A stretch of DNA of 64,000 nt from Corythoichthys intestinalis (Eukaryota > Chordata > Actinopteri > Syngnathiformes > Syngnathidae), in the NCBI RefSeq assembly GCF_030265065.1, contig NC_080397.1, positions 64,984,501 to 65,048,500 of the forward strand, given 5' to 3'. Position 1 is the first letter of the stretch. Each line of letters begins with the position of its first letter. This document shows, in pieces, positions 10,601 through 21,800 of the stretch. The notes under the pieces were generated by a model. The model was not told the DNA's origin. It did not search any database and saw nothing but the letters and a program-made list of their open reading frames with translations. A program made the translations under genes and the position numbers.

Positions 10601-13600
10601 TGGAGCATTAAAATAGGCTGCCCTTTTTTTTTGTACTGTAGAAACCACGTTTTTATCCCACATGATAACAACTTTTTATGATGATTATTATTATGCGACG
10701 TAGACTTCAAACCTTATTTATACTGGGTCACTGCAGATCAATACATGTGCTCAAGTGAAATATGTCTGGCAACGCCCATGACGTTACGGTACAGCGATGG
10801 TAGACCTGCCGTAAATGAACAAACGTTCATTGGCTCCCGCCCGCTCACCTGAAATGGATTGGACGTCTGTCTACTAGTGATTCCATTCACGGCAGAAGCG
10901 CGAAAACCTTCAACACCCATACCGTACTAACCTCAGGGCGGCCATGTTGGGCGAGGTTCCCGTCAATGCATTGACATTTCAAATCAAGTCATTACTATCT
11001 TATTTGTATTTGACGGACGTCAACTCATCGGCTATTTACTCATTGGCTGCCATTGACGGCGATGAACTCATTTAAAAAGCTTTCATTGAAGATCCACACG
11101 ATTGGAGTTCCTATTAAAAAAAAAAGAACATTTTTGTTTTTTACTTTATTTACGTAGGGTCGAAAATCTTGATACCGAGTTGAAAATGTTAGTATCGGAC
11201 ACTTTTCATTTGCCTCGCCGGTTTCATCTCTTTGTCGTCGTAGTTGAGTCGCGGCCCCGGCGGAGGCGGCGCCGTGATGAAGTACGGCTTCCCGTCCCTC
11301 TCCAACATTCGAACGCGAGAATCCTACGTGAGTTCGTACGACCCGAGGACCAGGACGCCCGCGTGGGTCGCGGAGCGGATCGCCGGCGACGCGCTCGGCG
11401 GGACGGCCGACAGGAAGAACTGCGACTTCAAGGAGGACGACAGGTGGGCGGGGTCGGGGTCAGAGTAGGCCGCCGAATTTGTCAACGCGCGTGCGTCTGC
11501 GCAGCGTCCACGAGTTCCATCGCGCCACCAACGCCGACTACAGGGGGAGCGGCCTGGACAGGGGTCACATGGCGGCGGCCGCCAATCACAAGTGGAGCCA
11601 GAAGGCCATGGACGACACCTTTTACCTCAGCAACGTCGCGCCTCAGGTAAGGCCCGCTTTTCAGTGACCGACTGCGGCTAAACAAAGTCATCAAAAATGG
11701 GACTTTGGGAGTAAGGTATTAGTATTACAACTAGTGTTGCACCGATACCATTTTTTGGCCCCGACACCGATACCGATACCACCCCGTTTATATATAATCC
11801 CCCCCCCCCCAAAGAGCTACATAATTGGATGTGAAATCATTGCTATCAAGGCTTTGTCAGGCTGTTGCTTACCTTTGCAAAATAGGAAAAAGACTAGTAC
11901 AAAGTATAATACTAGCCCAACAGTCAGAAAGTAAAAATAAATTCATCATAATAAACTCTGAATGAACTGAGTAAACTTTTTTAAACCTCTCAAAGGCCAA
12001 ACAGTGCGACTTTCATGAAATTATTGTCACATTCTGCTGCTGGTTAGATTTTTGTAGTGTTTTGTTGCTGGGCTGTTAGTGGGGGCGTTCCTGACGTCAC
12101 ACCTGAATCCAATGCGGGCTCATCAACGCAGCATTTAAGCACGGGTGATCTCAGAGAAGGCTGCCGAGATATTTGCTCAGCTGATCGCCGTTTGACATCT
12201 CGCACTATAGTCTCGCTACATTTGCTTGTTACGCCCCTGCATTGGGTTTTTTCCTGTTAGTGTGCTGCACTCGTTTGTAACATCTACCCTGTGCTGGTAT
12301 TTGAGTGTTTTTATTTTGGCTTTTTGGCTCGCTGCCTATCGTCTTAGTTAACCTTCGAGTTTGTAGTATTGAGCTCCGTCGACCTGCTGTCACGGACTCC
12401 TTTTGTTATTTCTACTATCCCGCGATCGCGTGTTATTTTTTGTTTGCAATCATTAAACCCTTGTACGTATCCCCCGCTTGTTGTGTGCTAACAATTATAA
12501 GTAATAATAATTGACCACAGCCTTCAGTCTTTCTATTAGCCTCCTTTTTTTGGGGAGGGGGGGGGTCCCTTATTTCTTTTTCTGAAAGGTGGCAACCCTA
12601 CTTTGGGAACAGTTCCAAATGACTGCAGCATTTGTTTAAGCAAAAGACAAAGTAAAGTTGACGTAGTGAACTGACCAGAGATTGTTGCACCAGTCCAGCG
12701 CCCTTCCTCTGGATAGCAGTCCTGCTCTTGCAGGTTCAAACTCGTTGTGTTCGTTCACGTTTCGTCTTCAAATGTTTTATCAGGTTCGAGGTATTGAAAC
12801 TGGCCGATTTAACTCCACATCTCGAAACTTTCAGGCCGCAAATCTTGCACGCAGCCATTGATTTTAATCGACGGGATTTCTATTTGGAAATATTTCCCGA
12901 CGGCCGCCATTTCTCCTGGTTTATTTTTCCTTCATATGAAAAAGCAGCCTTGTGATTGGTCAGGAGTGGCTCTTGGCCCGTTCTCATTGGTCTGGAGCAG
13001 GCCAATAGCGATAGTTGCTTGGTGTTCAAGTGTCATCACACAACACAGAGACAGAGTGTAGTGAGCGCCAGGAGAAAAAAAGGCTGCGGTCAAATGTTAT
13101 AATAATGGACCGGTAAATGGTATCGGCGCAGTCTTTGTTGGTACTCGCCGATACCGATACCACCATTTCGGGCCGGATCGGTGCATCTTTAATTACAACC
13201 CATGACTCTAATTTTATAATATGACGAAACTATTTTCAATGTATGATTTTAATCTCAAAATCATTCTTAAAGGTTTGACTGTTTTTCTTAGATTATTACA
13301 ACATATTCTGCTAATATTTTTGCCCGTAATACAGCTTGTGAATGGTAATGGTGTTATACTTATATAGCGCTTTTCCACCTTTCAAGGCGCTCAAAGCGCT
13401 TTACACTATCTCGCCATCCAGCTACTGGTGACGCAGCACCAGGAGCAACGTGGGGTTCAATATCTTGCTCAAGGACACTTAGGCGAGTTCATCAGGGCAG
13501 AGAATTGAACCCGCAACCTCTGTGTTGGGGGACAACTACTCTACCACTGAGCCACGCCACCCCATGGCGCAGACACTTGCGGGCATGTCTGTCAATGCTC

Positions 13601-14345
13601 AATCCAAACCTTTATTGCTTTATTTTTGGACAAAAACATTTGGAGTCAACCCATAAAATTAAGACAAAACTTCAAAGGGCATTTTAAAATTATAAGTGGA
13701 AGGATTTCAAGAGGGCCCTTGCATTCTTTCTAAAAGTGGCCCTCGTGCCAGACTTGTCACGTACTGGCCGGACTCGTTTGTGCGCAGAACCCTCACTTGA
13801 ACCAGAACGCTTGGAACAATTTGGAGAAGTTGTGCCGCTCGCTCAGCAAAAGTTACGCCAACGTCTACGTGTGCACCGGGCCGCTGTACCTGCCCAGGTG
13901 AGCGACCCTACCTCCCGAGCAGAGCCGAGCCGTCGAGCGAGCGACTGAAGCCGGCGCTCTTTTGCAGGCAGGAAGCCGACGGCAAACTTTACGTCCGCTA
14001 TCGAGTTCTGGGGCGGAACCACGTGGCCGTGCCGACGCACTTCTTTAAGGTCGGCGCCGTCCTACGTTTTCCCGCCAACCGTCGCGATGAAAATAACTTT
14101 ATTTTTAGGGGCCTGTTGTTTGTCAAACACAGGTGTTGATCTTGGAGCGGCGGGGCCTCCCGGGCGTGGAGCTGCGCTCCTACGTTCTCCCCAACGAGCC
14201 CGTGGACGAGAAAATTCCTCTGGAGCGTTTCTTGGTTCCCATAGAAAGCGTGGAGAGGGCGTCGGGCCTCCTCTTCGTCCCCAACATCGCCAGGACCGGC
14301 GGGGGCCCGGTCACCGTCAAATCCGTCCAGAATGCCATCGGGTAA
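7641..14345 (+). CDS. endog: Endonuclease G, mitochondrial
   Basis: This is a mitochondrial intermembrane-space DNA/RNA nuclease of the beta-beta-alpha metal family, linked to mitochondrial DNA turnover and to DNA cleavage in apoptosis. Exons are 7641-7808, 11244-11443, 11505-11646, 13788-13897, 13968-14049 and 14133-14345; frame is kept throughout, giving 304 residues (human about 297). Exon 1 is a mitochondrial targeting leader (MSRKWATLSLGLGAVVGF) followed by a proline-rich stretch. Exon 3 has the catalytic DRGH motif (GSGLDRGHMAAAANHKWS), and exon 4 begins NPHLNQNAWNNLE, with the metal-binding Asn region. The end (IPLERFLVPIES..ASGLLFVPNI) is characteristic of ENDOG rather than EXOG. The ATG at 7641 opens the leader. 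Introns 1 and 3 hold transposons, and a hAT-like element ends 29 bp upstream of the ATG. Confidence 0.95.
8101..9701 (-). mobile_element. Tc1/mariner transposon in endog intron 1
   Basis: It is flanked by TA and has long inverted repeats of about 205 bp (8101-8318 and 9496-9701) starting CAGTGCCTTGCAAAAGTATT. It is 1601 bp, full-length for Tc1, with a transposase on the minus strand. The arms match over nearly their whole length, so the copy is only moderately old. Confidence 0.95.
8321..9330 (-). pseudogene. Tc1 transposase (DD34E), broken
   Basis: The order is helix-turn-helix and GRPSKLS linker (GRPSKLSYQTRRKLIRDA), first catalytic Asp in LWSDETK, second in QQDNDPK, and Glu in SPDLNPIESLWKELK, so the triad residues survive. 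A nonsense codon at 8573-8575 replaces the Trp that usually follows KSTME, a frameshift separates the N-terminal half from LWSDETK near 8920, and the first ~50 residues are out of frame. It cannot make an active enzyme. Confidence 0.9.
9704..11243 (+). other. endog intron 1, right part
   Basis: No gene is recognised. A dispersed repeat fragment lies at about 10790-11070 (recurring CATTGACGGC and GGACGTC blocks). The ORFs on either strand between 10040 and 10660 have no recognisable domain. Confidence 0.55.
11732..13191. mobile_element. Non-autonomous hAT element in endog intron 3
   Basis: It is bounded by a perfect 8-bp duplication ATTACAAC (11724-11731 and 13192-13199). The ends are inverted and begin TAGTGTTGCACCGATACC; the other end read inward starts TAAAGATGCACCGATCC. 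Both arms continue with repeated CCGATACCGATACC blocks. It is 1460 bp and has no transposase. Confidence 0.9.
13336..13564 (-). mobile_element. tRNA-derived SINE in endog intron 3
   Basis: On the minus strand it opens with RNA polymerase III A-box TGGCTCAGTGGTAGAG and B-box GGTTGCGGGTTCAATTC, followed by a tRNA-unrelated body ending AAAGCGCTATATAAGTATAA and a short CATTACC tail. A second copy of the same family lies at 48050-48275 on the plus strand. Confidence 0.9.
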
Positions 14346-15319
14346 ACGAGTCGACCCGCGCCGAAGAAGGTCGCGTTTAGGAACGCCGGGACTGATTGTC
14401 ATGGTATTTTCACCATGTGTTACAGCAGATATTATCTGTCGCGTGGCCGTTAAAATCATTTACGATAGTCTCGTAAAACATCGGTAAGTATGCCGGGTTG
14501 TAAGTGTACACGCCTGCAGCCTTTGTGCATGGGCTGGTCACAGCCTAGCATAGTCGCTATGCCTAGTGACCTCCAAATGTCTCCAAACTAAGAAATGAGG
14601 GAAAGACCCTAATCACTCATGATGATGAACAAATCATAAACCCATCACTACTGTGTCACCAGAAAGTTACAAAAAAAAAAAAGTAAAAGAATTGATTCAA
14701 AATGCATCTTGGGAATTTTCACTCATTGGCAAGGTCTCAACTCTGGTCCTATGATTGCCCACCTGTATTTGTAATGCTTTGGTCACCCCCCCTAGTGGTT
14801 CTTTACGTTAATGACACATTTTGACACGTTTCAATTTCTTTTATTGATATGGAATATTATTTAGGCACATTTTAAAGCTGATTATTCACTGAATGGAAAA
14901 CCTTGAACTTGTTGCATTTATCAGGATTAAAGCATCCCGTGGGGCATCGCAATACAATTAGCAGTAATATGTTCACGTCCACGACCGCATATCGGGTCGA
15001 TATCGGTACCGCATCGCTTTCATATGTGTGAAAAAGACAAATCTAATCATGATTCTACTACAAAGTAAGATTGACTTGTTTAAAATGCCGCCGATAGCTC
15101 AGAAAAACAGATCACTGCTGCCTTCCCATTGAGACATTTGTTGTGATGAAAAAAAAATAGGAGTCGCTTTACCAAATGAAGATGGCCACTTGCAATGTAG
15201 CCAACAGAACGATGAGTCACTGAAGAGCGAGTCCGAAAAGACAAAAAAAAAAAAAAAAAAAAAATGTGGCACGGTTTCGGCCGGGCCGCATAAGTAGAGC
15301 GGCTCCCGTTTTTGGGGTT
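14346..15319. other. endog 3' flank with dispersed repeat
   Basis: No gene here. The segment 14690-15020 is one copy of a dispersed repeat whose other copy is 61340-61690. Both contain AATGCATCTT, CTGTATTTGTAATGCTTTGG, GCATCCCG and a GTCCACGACCGCAT block in the same order. No clear polyadenylation hexamer for endog was seen. A run of 23 A ends at 15263. Confidence 0.6.
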
Positions 15320-15466
15320 TCAGTCCCGACGGCTCTCCGGACTCGGGGGCGTACGTACCGCACTTTTGACGGCCCGCTGCAAGAGCCACGCGCCGAGGTG
15401 CACGGCCAACAGCGAGCCGGCCGCCGCCCACGGCCAGTTGCGTCGCAGCCACCCGCCGGGCTTCAT
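15320..15466 (-). CDS. 48-residue single-pass membrane microprotein (second ORF of a pair)
   Basis: It starts 9 nt after the stop of the first micro-ORF, in the same frame. Residues 1-12 are basic and tryptophan-rich (MKPGGWLRRNWP), residues 13-29 form a hydrophobic helix (WAAAGSLLAVHLGAWLL), and the tail is basic. A strong donor (GTACGT) occurs at codon 37, with an acceptor near 15220 behind a T-rich tract; splicing there would end the peptide at once. Function is unknown. Alternatives are a bicistronic mRNA, translation by stop-codon read-through, or one longer protein broken by a nonsense change. Confidence 0.5.
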   Translation of the reverse strand: MKPGGWLRRNWPWAAAGSLLAVHLGAWLLQRAVKSAVRTPPSPESRRD

Positions 15467-15475
15467 CCGAAAAGG

Positions 15476-15601
15476 TTACTCGCTCTTGGCGGGCTTCTTG
15501 TACAAGTGGGGGCGGGTCTTGAGCTGGTACCACCCGGCGTAGATTGCGACCAAACTGGTGCCCATCACAATCAGGACCTTGTAGTTTTTCCACACACCCA
15601 T
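15476..15601 (-). CDS. 41-residue single-pass membrane microprotein (first ORF of a pair)
   Basis: The start codon at 15601 is in a strong Kozak context (GCGCCATGG). The peptide is MGVWKNYK, then a hydrophobic helix (residues 9-24, VLIVMGTSLVAIYAGW), then a basic tail ending PAKSE. The layout (few basic residues, one helix, basic end) suggests a small mitochondrial or ER membrane protein. A splice acceptor (CTCCTTAG) sits about 22 bp upstream and a likely noncoding first exon lies near 16.6 kb. The stop is followed after 9 nt by a second ORF in the same frame. I do not recognise the protein. Mammalian MKKS mRNA carries two similar-sized upstream ORFs for mitochondrial peptides, but homology is not shown. 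Confidence 0.6.
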   Translation of the reverse strand: MGVWKNYKVLIVMGTSLVAIYAGWYQLKTRPHLYKKPAKSE

Positions 15602-15639
15602 GGCGCCAAATCCAACTTTCCTAAGGAGGATTCTAAAAT

Positions 15640-16182
15640 GAGTATTATTTTGATAGTCGGTGAATTGTTTCCGGACAGTGTTGACTTAAATTTGTCCAAA
15701 TACTAATACGACCACATTTTTTTTCTTTGTTAAATAGACAGTTGCTTTTATTTAGCTTTAGGTAAACTTTAATTAAAAAGCAGCAAAAAGTTTTTCCTCA
15801 ACATTTGCAATACTACTCTATGGATTTTTAAAAATTATTTTGAATAGAAATCTTTTAAAATATTAAAAAATGCTGAATTTTTCCTTTGAGTTTTTTAATT
15901 AAACCATCAGTAATAAAAAAAAAATACATTACAAACATTAGTGTATTTTTTACTTCCTGTTTGTGCCTCTAAAAAATAACCGACCATTTTTCCTTTATAA
16001 TAGAAAAAACAATATTTACAACCAGGAAGCTATAAATAAAAAAAATTGAGAATTTTGTGGTCAACAATGTCTAAAAGAGTCATTGACTATCAAAACACTT
16101 GTCAATTCATTTGCTAGTCAATGAGTTGTCGATCGGTCGTGTAGCAAGTACTAGCAACAAACACGTAGGCCGGCCGAGCACT
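15640..16182. other. Likely intron of the micro-ORF transcript
   Basis: AT-rich sequence between the micro-ORF exon and its presumed promoter. No gene or clear repeat is seen. Confidence 0.4.
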
Positions 16183-16405
16183 GGTGTCAAACAGACTGCA
16201 TCAAGGGCCAAGTGGGTGCAGGTTTTCTTTCCAACCAATGAAGAGGACACCTTTTGAACAATCTGATGTCTTAATGGGCAATCAGTTGAAACAAGCAGCA
16301 CCTGACAAAGTTTAACAGAAAATTCATTGGTTAAACTGTTTGCGCGGTATCGGTTGGAACAAAATCCAGCACCCACTTGGCCCTTTGAGGAACTGCTTTG
16401 ACACC
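16183..16405. mobile_element. Foldback MITE (family 2)
   Basis: The inverted arms start GGTGTCAAA and continue with AAGGGCCAAGTGGGTGC; the other end mirrors this. It is about 220 bp with no coding capacity. A decayed relative lies at 51808-51993. Confidence 0.8.
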
Positions 16406-16619
16406 TACGAGTCGGAGGGGTAAAACCTGCCTTACGTCAAGTTTGACACGAACGAGAATGAAAAACACGCTTCGTGCAAGTTGTTGTTGAACGCCTCCCA
16501 AATTTTACGTAGGCGCGTTTTGTGGCATTTTTGTCGTCGCTCCGTTGGAGCAATGTGCCATCTGAAACGCTTTTTACGCGCGTGGGGTCAAGAATTGTTC
16601 GAAAACAAGAAAGTCATTC

Positions 16620-16700
16620 ACCTTCAGGACGAGAAAACACCGATTCCTCCACAGGCGGCGGCGGCGGCCATCTTATCTGCCTCTACGGCGGCCGCGGTTT
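16620..16700 (-). promoter_or_regulatory. Candidate promoter and noncoding first exon of the micro-ORF gene
   Basis: This GC-rich patch reads GATAAGATGGCCGCCGCC on the minus strand, a YY1-type element usually placed just downstream of a transcription start. It is followed by a possible donor CCTGAAG|GTGAAT near 16624. The nearest minus-strand coding potential downstream is the micro-ORF pair about 1 kb away. The role is inferred. Confidence 0.4.
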
Positions 16701-16759
16701 ATTGGCGATATCGGTGCTTTAGCGCCAACGCCGGTGCGGAGGGTGACTAACAGGCCGCC

Positions 16760-18500
16760 TGTGCAAAAATGATCAGCGTCCGTCCGAGTGACGAAATCAT
16801 TTGAATAAAACCCGAGTTTTACAAACGGCAGCTACGCTCTTGTACTTAAAAAAAAAAAACAAAAAAAAAAAAACACAGCAGTCGCCACAATTTAGTCATT
16901 GTATATGTCATTATATTGATATTATAGTCAAAGGAGAGAATGTACTTTGAAAAAACTTGCTGAATTGAGAATAGATGATACAGTCAATATTGTTATATTT
17001 ACTTATTTTTTTAAAAAGAAACGTTGGTTCCAGCTTCAAACTTTAATCAATGTGGGCGCTGTGCTGTGCATCCATTTTTCATCATTCCACAACAGCACTT
17101 CTACTTTGAAGCTAAACATATACAGGCCACTAATCTCGTGGTGTAGCTGTGTTAATGAGCCTTATCAACATCTCCCACATTCTTTGTAGAATGTCAACAT
17201 GACAAGTCCAGTACAAATCCTGCTTACCGATACTGTCATCTCAAAGTTACAACAAGATGGATATTTCAATGTAACATGAACACTTCCTTAATATATATCG
17301 TTGCTCTTTTGTCGGCGCAAAAATCATTGAATTTCAAATGGAAAACGCTACATAAATGAAACATCACCCATCCAAAGAGTAGCCTTTAGTGGAGAAAACA
17401 TTTCCTACCGTGAAATTAAAACGAGCATATGTTCGCTTTTCTGTAGTCTATCGATGCCAAACAAAAACAGGGAGAGCTTGAAATCTGCGCTTCTGACTGA
17501 AATAATTGATTTTATGGGTGCGTCTAAGACACCGCGTGATTCAATGGGCTGGCGTCAATGTAGCACTTCCAACTAAAAGCTCGTGTGCGTGTGTGTGTGT
17601 GTGTGGGGTCACCTGGCTGTATTGTTACATCTGATCGCTATCATGGAGTTGTGTGAGTATTGCTGCGATCTATTACGTAGAATAAAGAGGAAAGGACTGT
17701 AGTGTAGGCCAAAGTAGCGGAGTAAAGGTGGCCTTTTCTTCTTCACAAAGCTACTCGCATCAGTGTCAAAAGTATGGTGGTAAAAGAACTTTTTTTTCCT
17801 CAAAAGTGACTCAAGTAAGGCGTTACTACAAGCTACCTGTTTAAAGCCTAGCTGTGAGGGAGGCCCCATGTTGCAACTCTTCATTCACCTTCTTCAATTT
17901 TGCCCCTGGTTATTCCTCCTCAAGTCTCCACCAAGCCCAAATACGCCAAAAGAAATGTCTCTTATTCCCGGAGTCGTCAAGGAGACGCGTCACTTTGTCG
18001 GCGATGCATTATTCAACACGCGATGTGCGCGGGATCACGTTTAGCTGTTGCCTAGGGTTGAGAGAGCTTACGCCGAGGTCAAACGACACCATTTTGTTGG
18101 GTGTCGGGTAACGAGACGCCGTGTCGCAGAGGGCTCGACGAACCGAAACGGACTTCTTTTACATAGGCCGCACGGTATTACACTCAAATTGATTGATACT
18201 GATCAGTCGTGCTCTACGCAATGACTAGAGTCAGCTCCTAAATGAATTCATTGGCTGATTTGCACTGGACTAACCCGATCAGATCTGGTCTAAAAGGGAA
18301 CATTGAGCCATATTAGCATTTGGATCAAGCCAGCGTTTTCGACCAACAAGCCACAACATATTCAGTCTTTGACCCAACAATTCATTTTTTAAACAGAAAT
18401 CACTTCTTTATTCACTGAAAAATCCAACATTTGACCAAAAATCCAACATTCTTTGAGCTGGTAGTACGTGCTCGTCCGTCAATGTCCATTCCAAATGGTT
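16760..18500. other. Intergenic region between the micro-ORF gene and mal
   Basis: No gene recognised. A short GT repeat is at 17585-17603. A piece at 17390-17455 (GTGGAGAAAAC..TTTCCTACCGTGAAATT) recurs at 63640-63705, so it is part of a dispersed repeat. Confidence 0.5.
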
Positions 18501-18507
18501 AGAAACC

Positions 18508-18513
18508 TTTATT
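18508..18513 (-). terminator. Candidate polyadenylation signal of mal
   Basis: AATAAA on the minus strand about 305 nt past the mal stop. A second hexamer is at 18407-18412. Use of either is inferred. Confidence 0.4.
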
Positions 18514-18817
18514 TTTGAAGGAAAACCTTTGAATTTTACAGACGAAAACATTTCAAGTCATCTAGACATTTTGAGAGGACTAAACTATGACTAAGACCAA
18601 TCATTATTTGGTCCAAAAGACTCAAATGAAAAGGACTGCCAAAATCAACACCGCAGTCAAGGTGGTGTCATCGACTAACGCCGAGACCAAATACGTCATA
18701 GATTTACGAGTCATTTTCTTGAGCCCTTTTGAATGGATTCAACATTTGTATGTCACTGCTGCTGATTTAGAAATCAAATCCACAACTGTGACGGAGGCCA
18801 GAGGCAAATACTGCAGA

Positions 18818-21800
18818 TCAGAAGGTCTTCCAGCGCACGGCCGACAAGATGGCGTGCACAAAGTACAGCAGCGCGGTCACGTACGAAAACACCTGAAGAC
18901 ACAAGCGCACAACTGTCAATTAAATGCATTTACGCTCAGCCTAACGAATGATCCAAATAGCCGTCAATCGATGGATGGCACCCACCCATTATTATGTTCA
19001 AGTACATCATTTGAAAAATGGAATCAATTTCCTTTCTTAAAATACTTTGGGCCTCCACTTTAAATATCTTCATTCTATACGTTGGCAAAATTTGCATTTA
19101 TTTTTCAAGTTATTGTAGTAAAAAAATGAAGGGGTGCCAATAACGGCAAGCGGGACCCTTCCGTATGTACGACGGACGGCGTGCGCGACGGACCACGGCC
19201 GAGATGTCCAGCCGGTAGTTCTGCAAGCTGCCGGCGTGCCGGATGTCCAGCGTGACCCCCGCCAAGGACACGGAGGCGCTCAAATAGAAGACGGCGGCCA
19301 CCAAGTGGTAGCCGAAATCCTGAAAGACAAAAGCCACCTTTTCTAGACCGAGCGCCCGCGGCGGCGGCGCCGCCGAAGTATTACTCACTGCCGCCGCCCA
19401 GCCGCTTTTGTTGGAATGACACCCGCACAGGAAGACCAGGCTCCACAAAGACGTGACGACGAAGCAGAAGACGCTGACGAACATCACCCAACCTAGCGGG
19501 TTGGCCGGAACCACCAGGGTGCACGCCACCAAGATCCACACCAGAACCCCCAAAACCTAAACACAAAGATAGGAGCGGCGTATGCTATTGTATGGGCGTA
19601 GGGACAAAACACTAGCGACTTTTCTGGAGCCTCAAACATTCAACCAGTCTTATATAATGACTTTGGTTATATACAGTACTGTGCAAAAGTTTTAGGCAGG
19701 ACACCTGCCTAAAACTTTTGCACAGTACTGTATACATTTTTTTTAAATTATTAAATTTATTAGGATCATGGAAGCTTCCACTTGGGGAAAATATATACAT
19801 ACAGTATATCCTGTATATACATAATATAATAAAAATATACAGTACTGTGCAAAAGTTTTAGGCGGGTGTCCTGCCTAAAACTTTTGCACAGTACTGTAGG
19901 TCATTTACTGGACTGTCTCAGGAAATTAGAATACACAATATTCTAATTTTCTATGTAAAGGACGTCAGCCAAGGTCGGCCCCCCACATTTTTACCACGCC
20001 AAATCTGGTCCCCTTTGCAAAAAGTTTGGACACCCCTGCTTTAAATGGTGGATTAATGTACAGGACTGTCTCAGAAAATTAGAATATTGTGTATTCTAAT
20101 TTTCTGAGACAGTCCAGTAGATTGTCTTTCCATATGCTGTATGGATAGAATTGACCCTACCATTACGAGGTGAATTAGTGTCATTATGTTCAGACTTACA
20201 TTTACCCCTTTTTCTTGCTGAATGTGCTGGTCCGTCCCCCGTCAAATGTATGTTAGATTGCCCCCCCCCAACACCAACGCACACACACAACCTGAACAGA
20301 AATAAATGCCGCCCCCTTTGAAGAGGAGGGATATTAGAAGTCTTTTCGGCCAGCAGCAGCAGCAGCAGCAGCAGGAGCAAATGAAAGTCATGTAAAAAGA
20401 CGTCAATGCTGTGGACGGTGGCGACCACGCCAATTTTGCTACCGACAGTCTAACCTGCATCAGAGATAGCATAGCATTAAACTGTACGAACTTGTTAACC
20501 TGCGAAACTCGAGTAAGCTGTGAAAACACACCTCCTTAAAAGAGTTCAATTCCCATGGGTTCGGTGTAAATCGACTAGAAATACATGAAATGAGCTGCCA
20601 GTGCTTCAAGTCAATTGGACTCTGATTTCTTGAAATAAGAAAGTAGCGAGCTGAAAGTAAGATTAACGGATTTATTTATGGTCTAGTTACAAATTTGCAG
20701 TGTGTTTTCTACTGCTATCGTAAATTGAAGTGTGAGAAATATAGCGAACTGTGCCGGAAACTATAGAACCAGCGAGACGTGCTCAAGAAGCTGCTTGGTG
20801 AGAGAGGACCCAGTCTGTGAGGAAAGCGTTGACAGTCAAAAAAACACATGCTGCTTCTTTTCTTGTAAACGGCCTGGTTTAGAAGGAAAGAAGGCTAGAG
20901 CATGTTTTGAAACCAATGACCTGTTAGTGCATTCATTGAAATATATTCAAATCATTTTCTCCTTCAAACTTTGCTTTTATCAAAGAATGCTCCCTTTGCA
21001 ACAATTACAGCTTTGAAGACCAATGGCATACTAGCTGTTCATTTGTTGAGGGAATCTGGAGAAAGTTCACGCTTCCAGAAGCACCTCCCACAAGTTGGCT
21101 TGGCTCGATGGGCATTTCATACAGTCAAGCTGCTCCCACAACAGCTCAATGGCTTTGAGATCTGTTGACTGTGTTGGCCACTCCATTACAGCTGCCTGCT
21201 TCTTTCCTAAATAGTTGGAGGTCCGCAGGATGAAATTGACTCCAATCGAGGATTGTCCACAGGGCGTTGCAAAATGGAGTGATAGCCTTCCTTATTTCAA
21301 ATCCCGTTGACCTTGTAGAAATCTCCCACTTTACCGGCACCCCAGACCATCGTCCTGCATCTCACAACTGTTCTTCTCTTTGATCCAAAGTCAAACACCT
21401 CAAACGATGATTAGTCTGTTCATTACACTTTTGTTTCAATCTTCCTCTGTCCAATGTCCGCGTTCTTTTGCCCATATTAATCGTTTCCTTTTATTAGCCT
21501 GTCTCAGATATGGCTTTTTTTTTTTTGCCACGCTGCCCTGAAAGCCAGCATCCCGGCGTGGTCTCTTCACTGTCGACATTGACACCGGTGTTTTACGGGT
21601 ACTATTTGATAAATCTGCTGGATGAGGACCTGCGAGGCATCTATTTCTCAAACTAGAGACTCTGATGTACTTGTCTTCTTGCTCGGTTGTGCAGCGGCGC
21701 CTCCCGCTTCTCTTTCTACTCTGGTTAGATCTTGTTTGTGCTGCTCTCTGAAGGGAGTGGTTCACAGTATTACAGGAAATCTTCCATTTGTTGGCAATTT

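Larger units (their letters stand above)
19580..20540 (+). mobile_element. Decayed non-autonomous hAT element in mal intron 1
   Basis: It is homologous over most of its length to the bounded element at 50702-51639: same GTAGGGACA-type left end, the ATTATGTTCAGACTTAC block, and a short ORF at 20307 starting MPPPLKRRDIRSLFG, similar to the KRDI..FF start of hAT transposases. It is interrupted by several 57-bp palindromes and its right end is lost. The ORF continues into a (CAG)8 run at 20352-20375. Confidence 0.7.

Noticed and set aside
10264-10663. Overlapping minus-strand open frames in endog intron 1
   Set aside because: No motif, no splice-supported continuation and no match to a transposase core.
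11018-11070. Regulatory palindrome around GACGGACGTC
   Set aside because: The same blocks recur in other non-coding places, so it is a dispersed repeat piece rather than a local regulatory site.
16481-16750. Plus-strand 89-codon open frame in a GC-rich patch
   Set aside because: No family match, no good start context, and the patch is better explained as a promoter and first exon read in the other direction.
18587-19063. Plus-strand 158-codon frame
   Set aside because: It is the shadow of mal exon 4 and its flank; it has no recognisable domain and splice-supported coding is on the minus strand.
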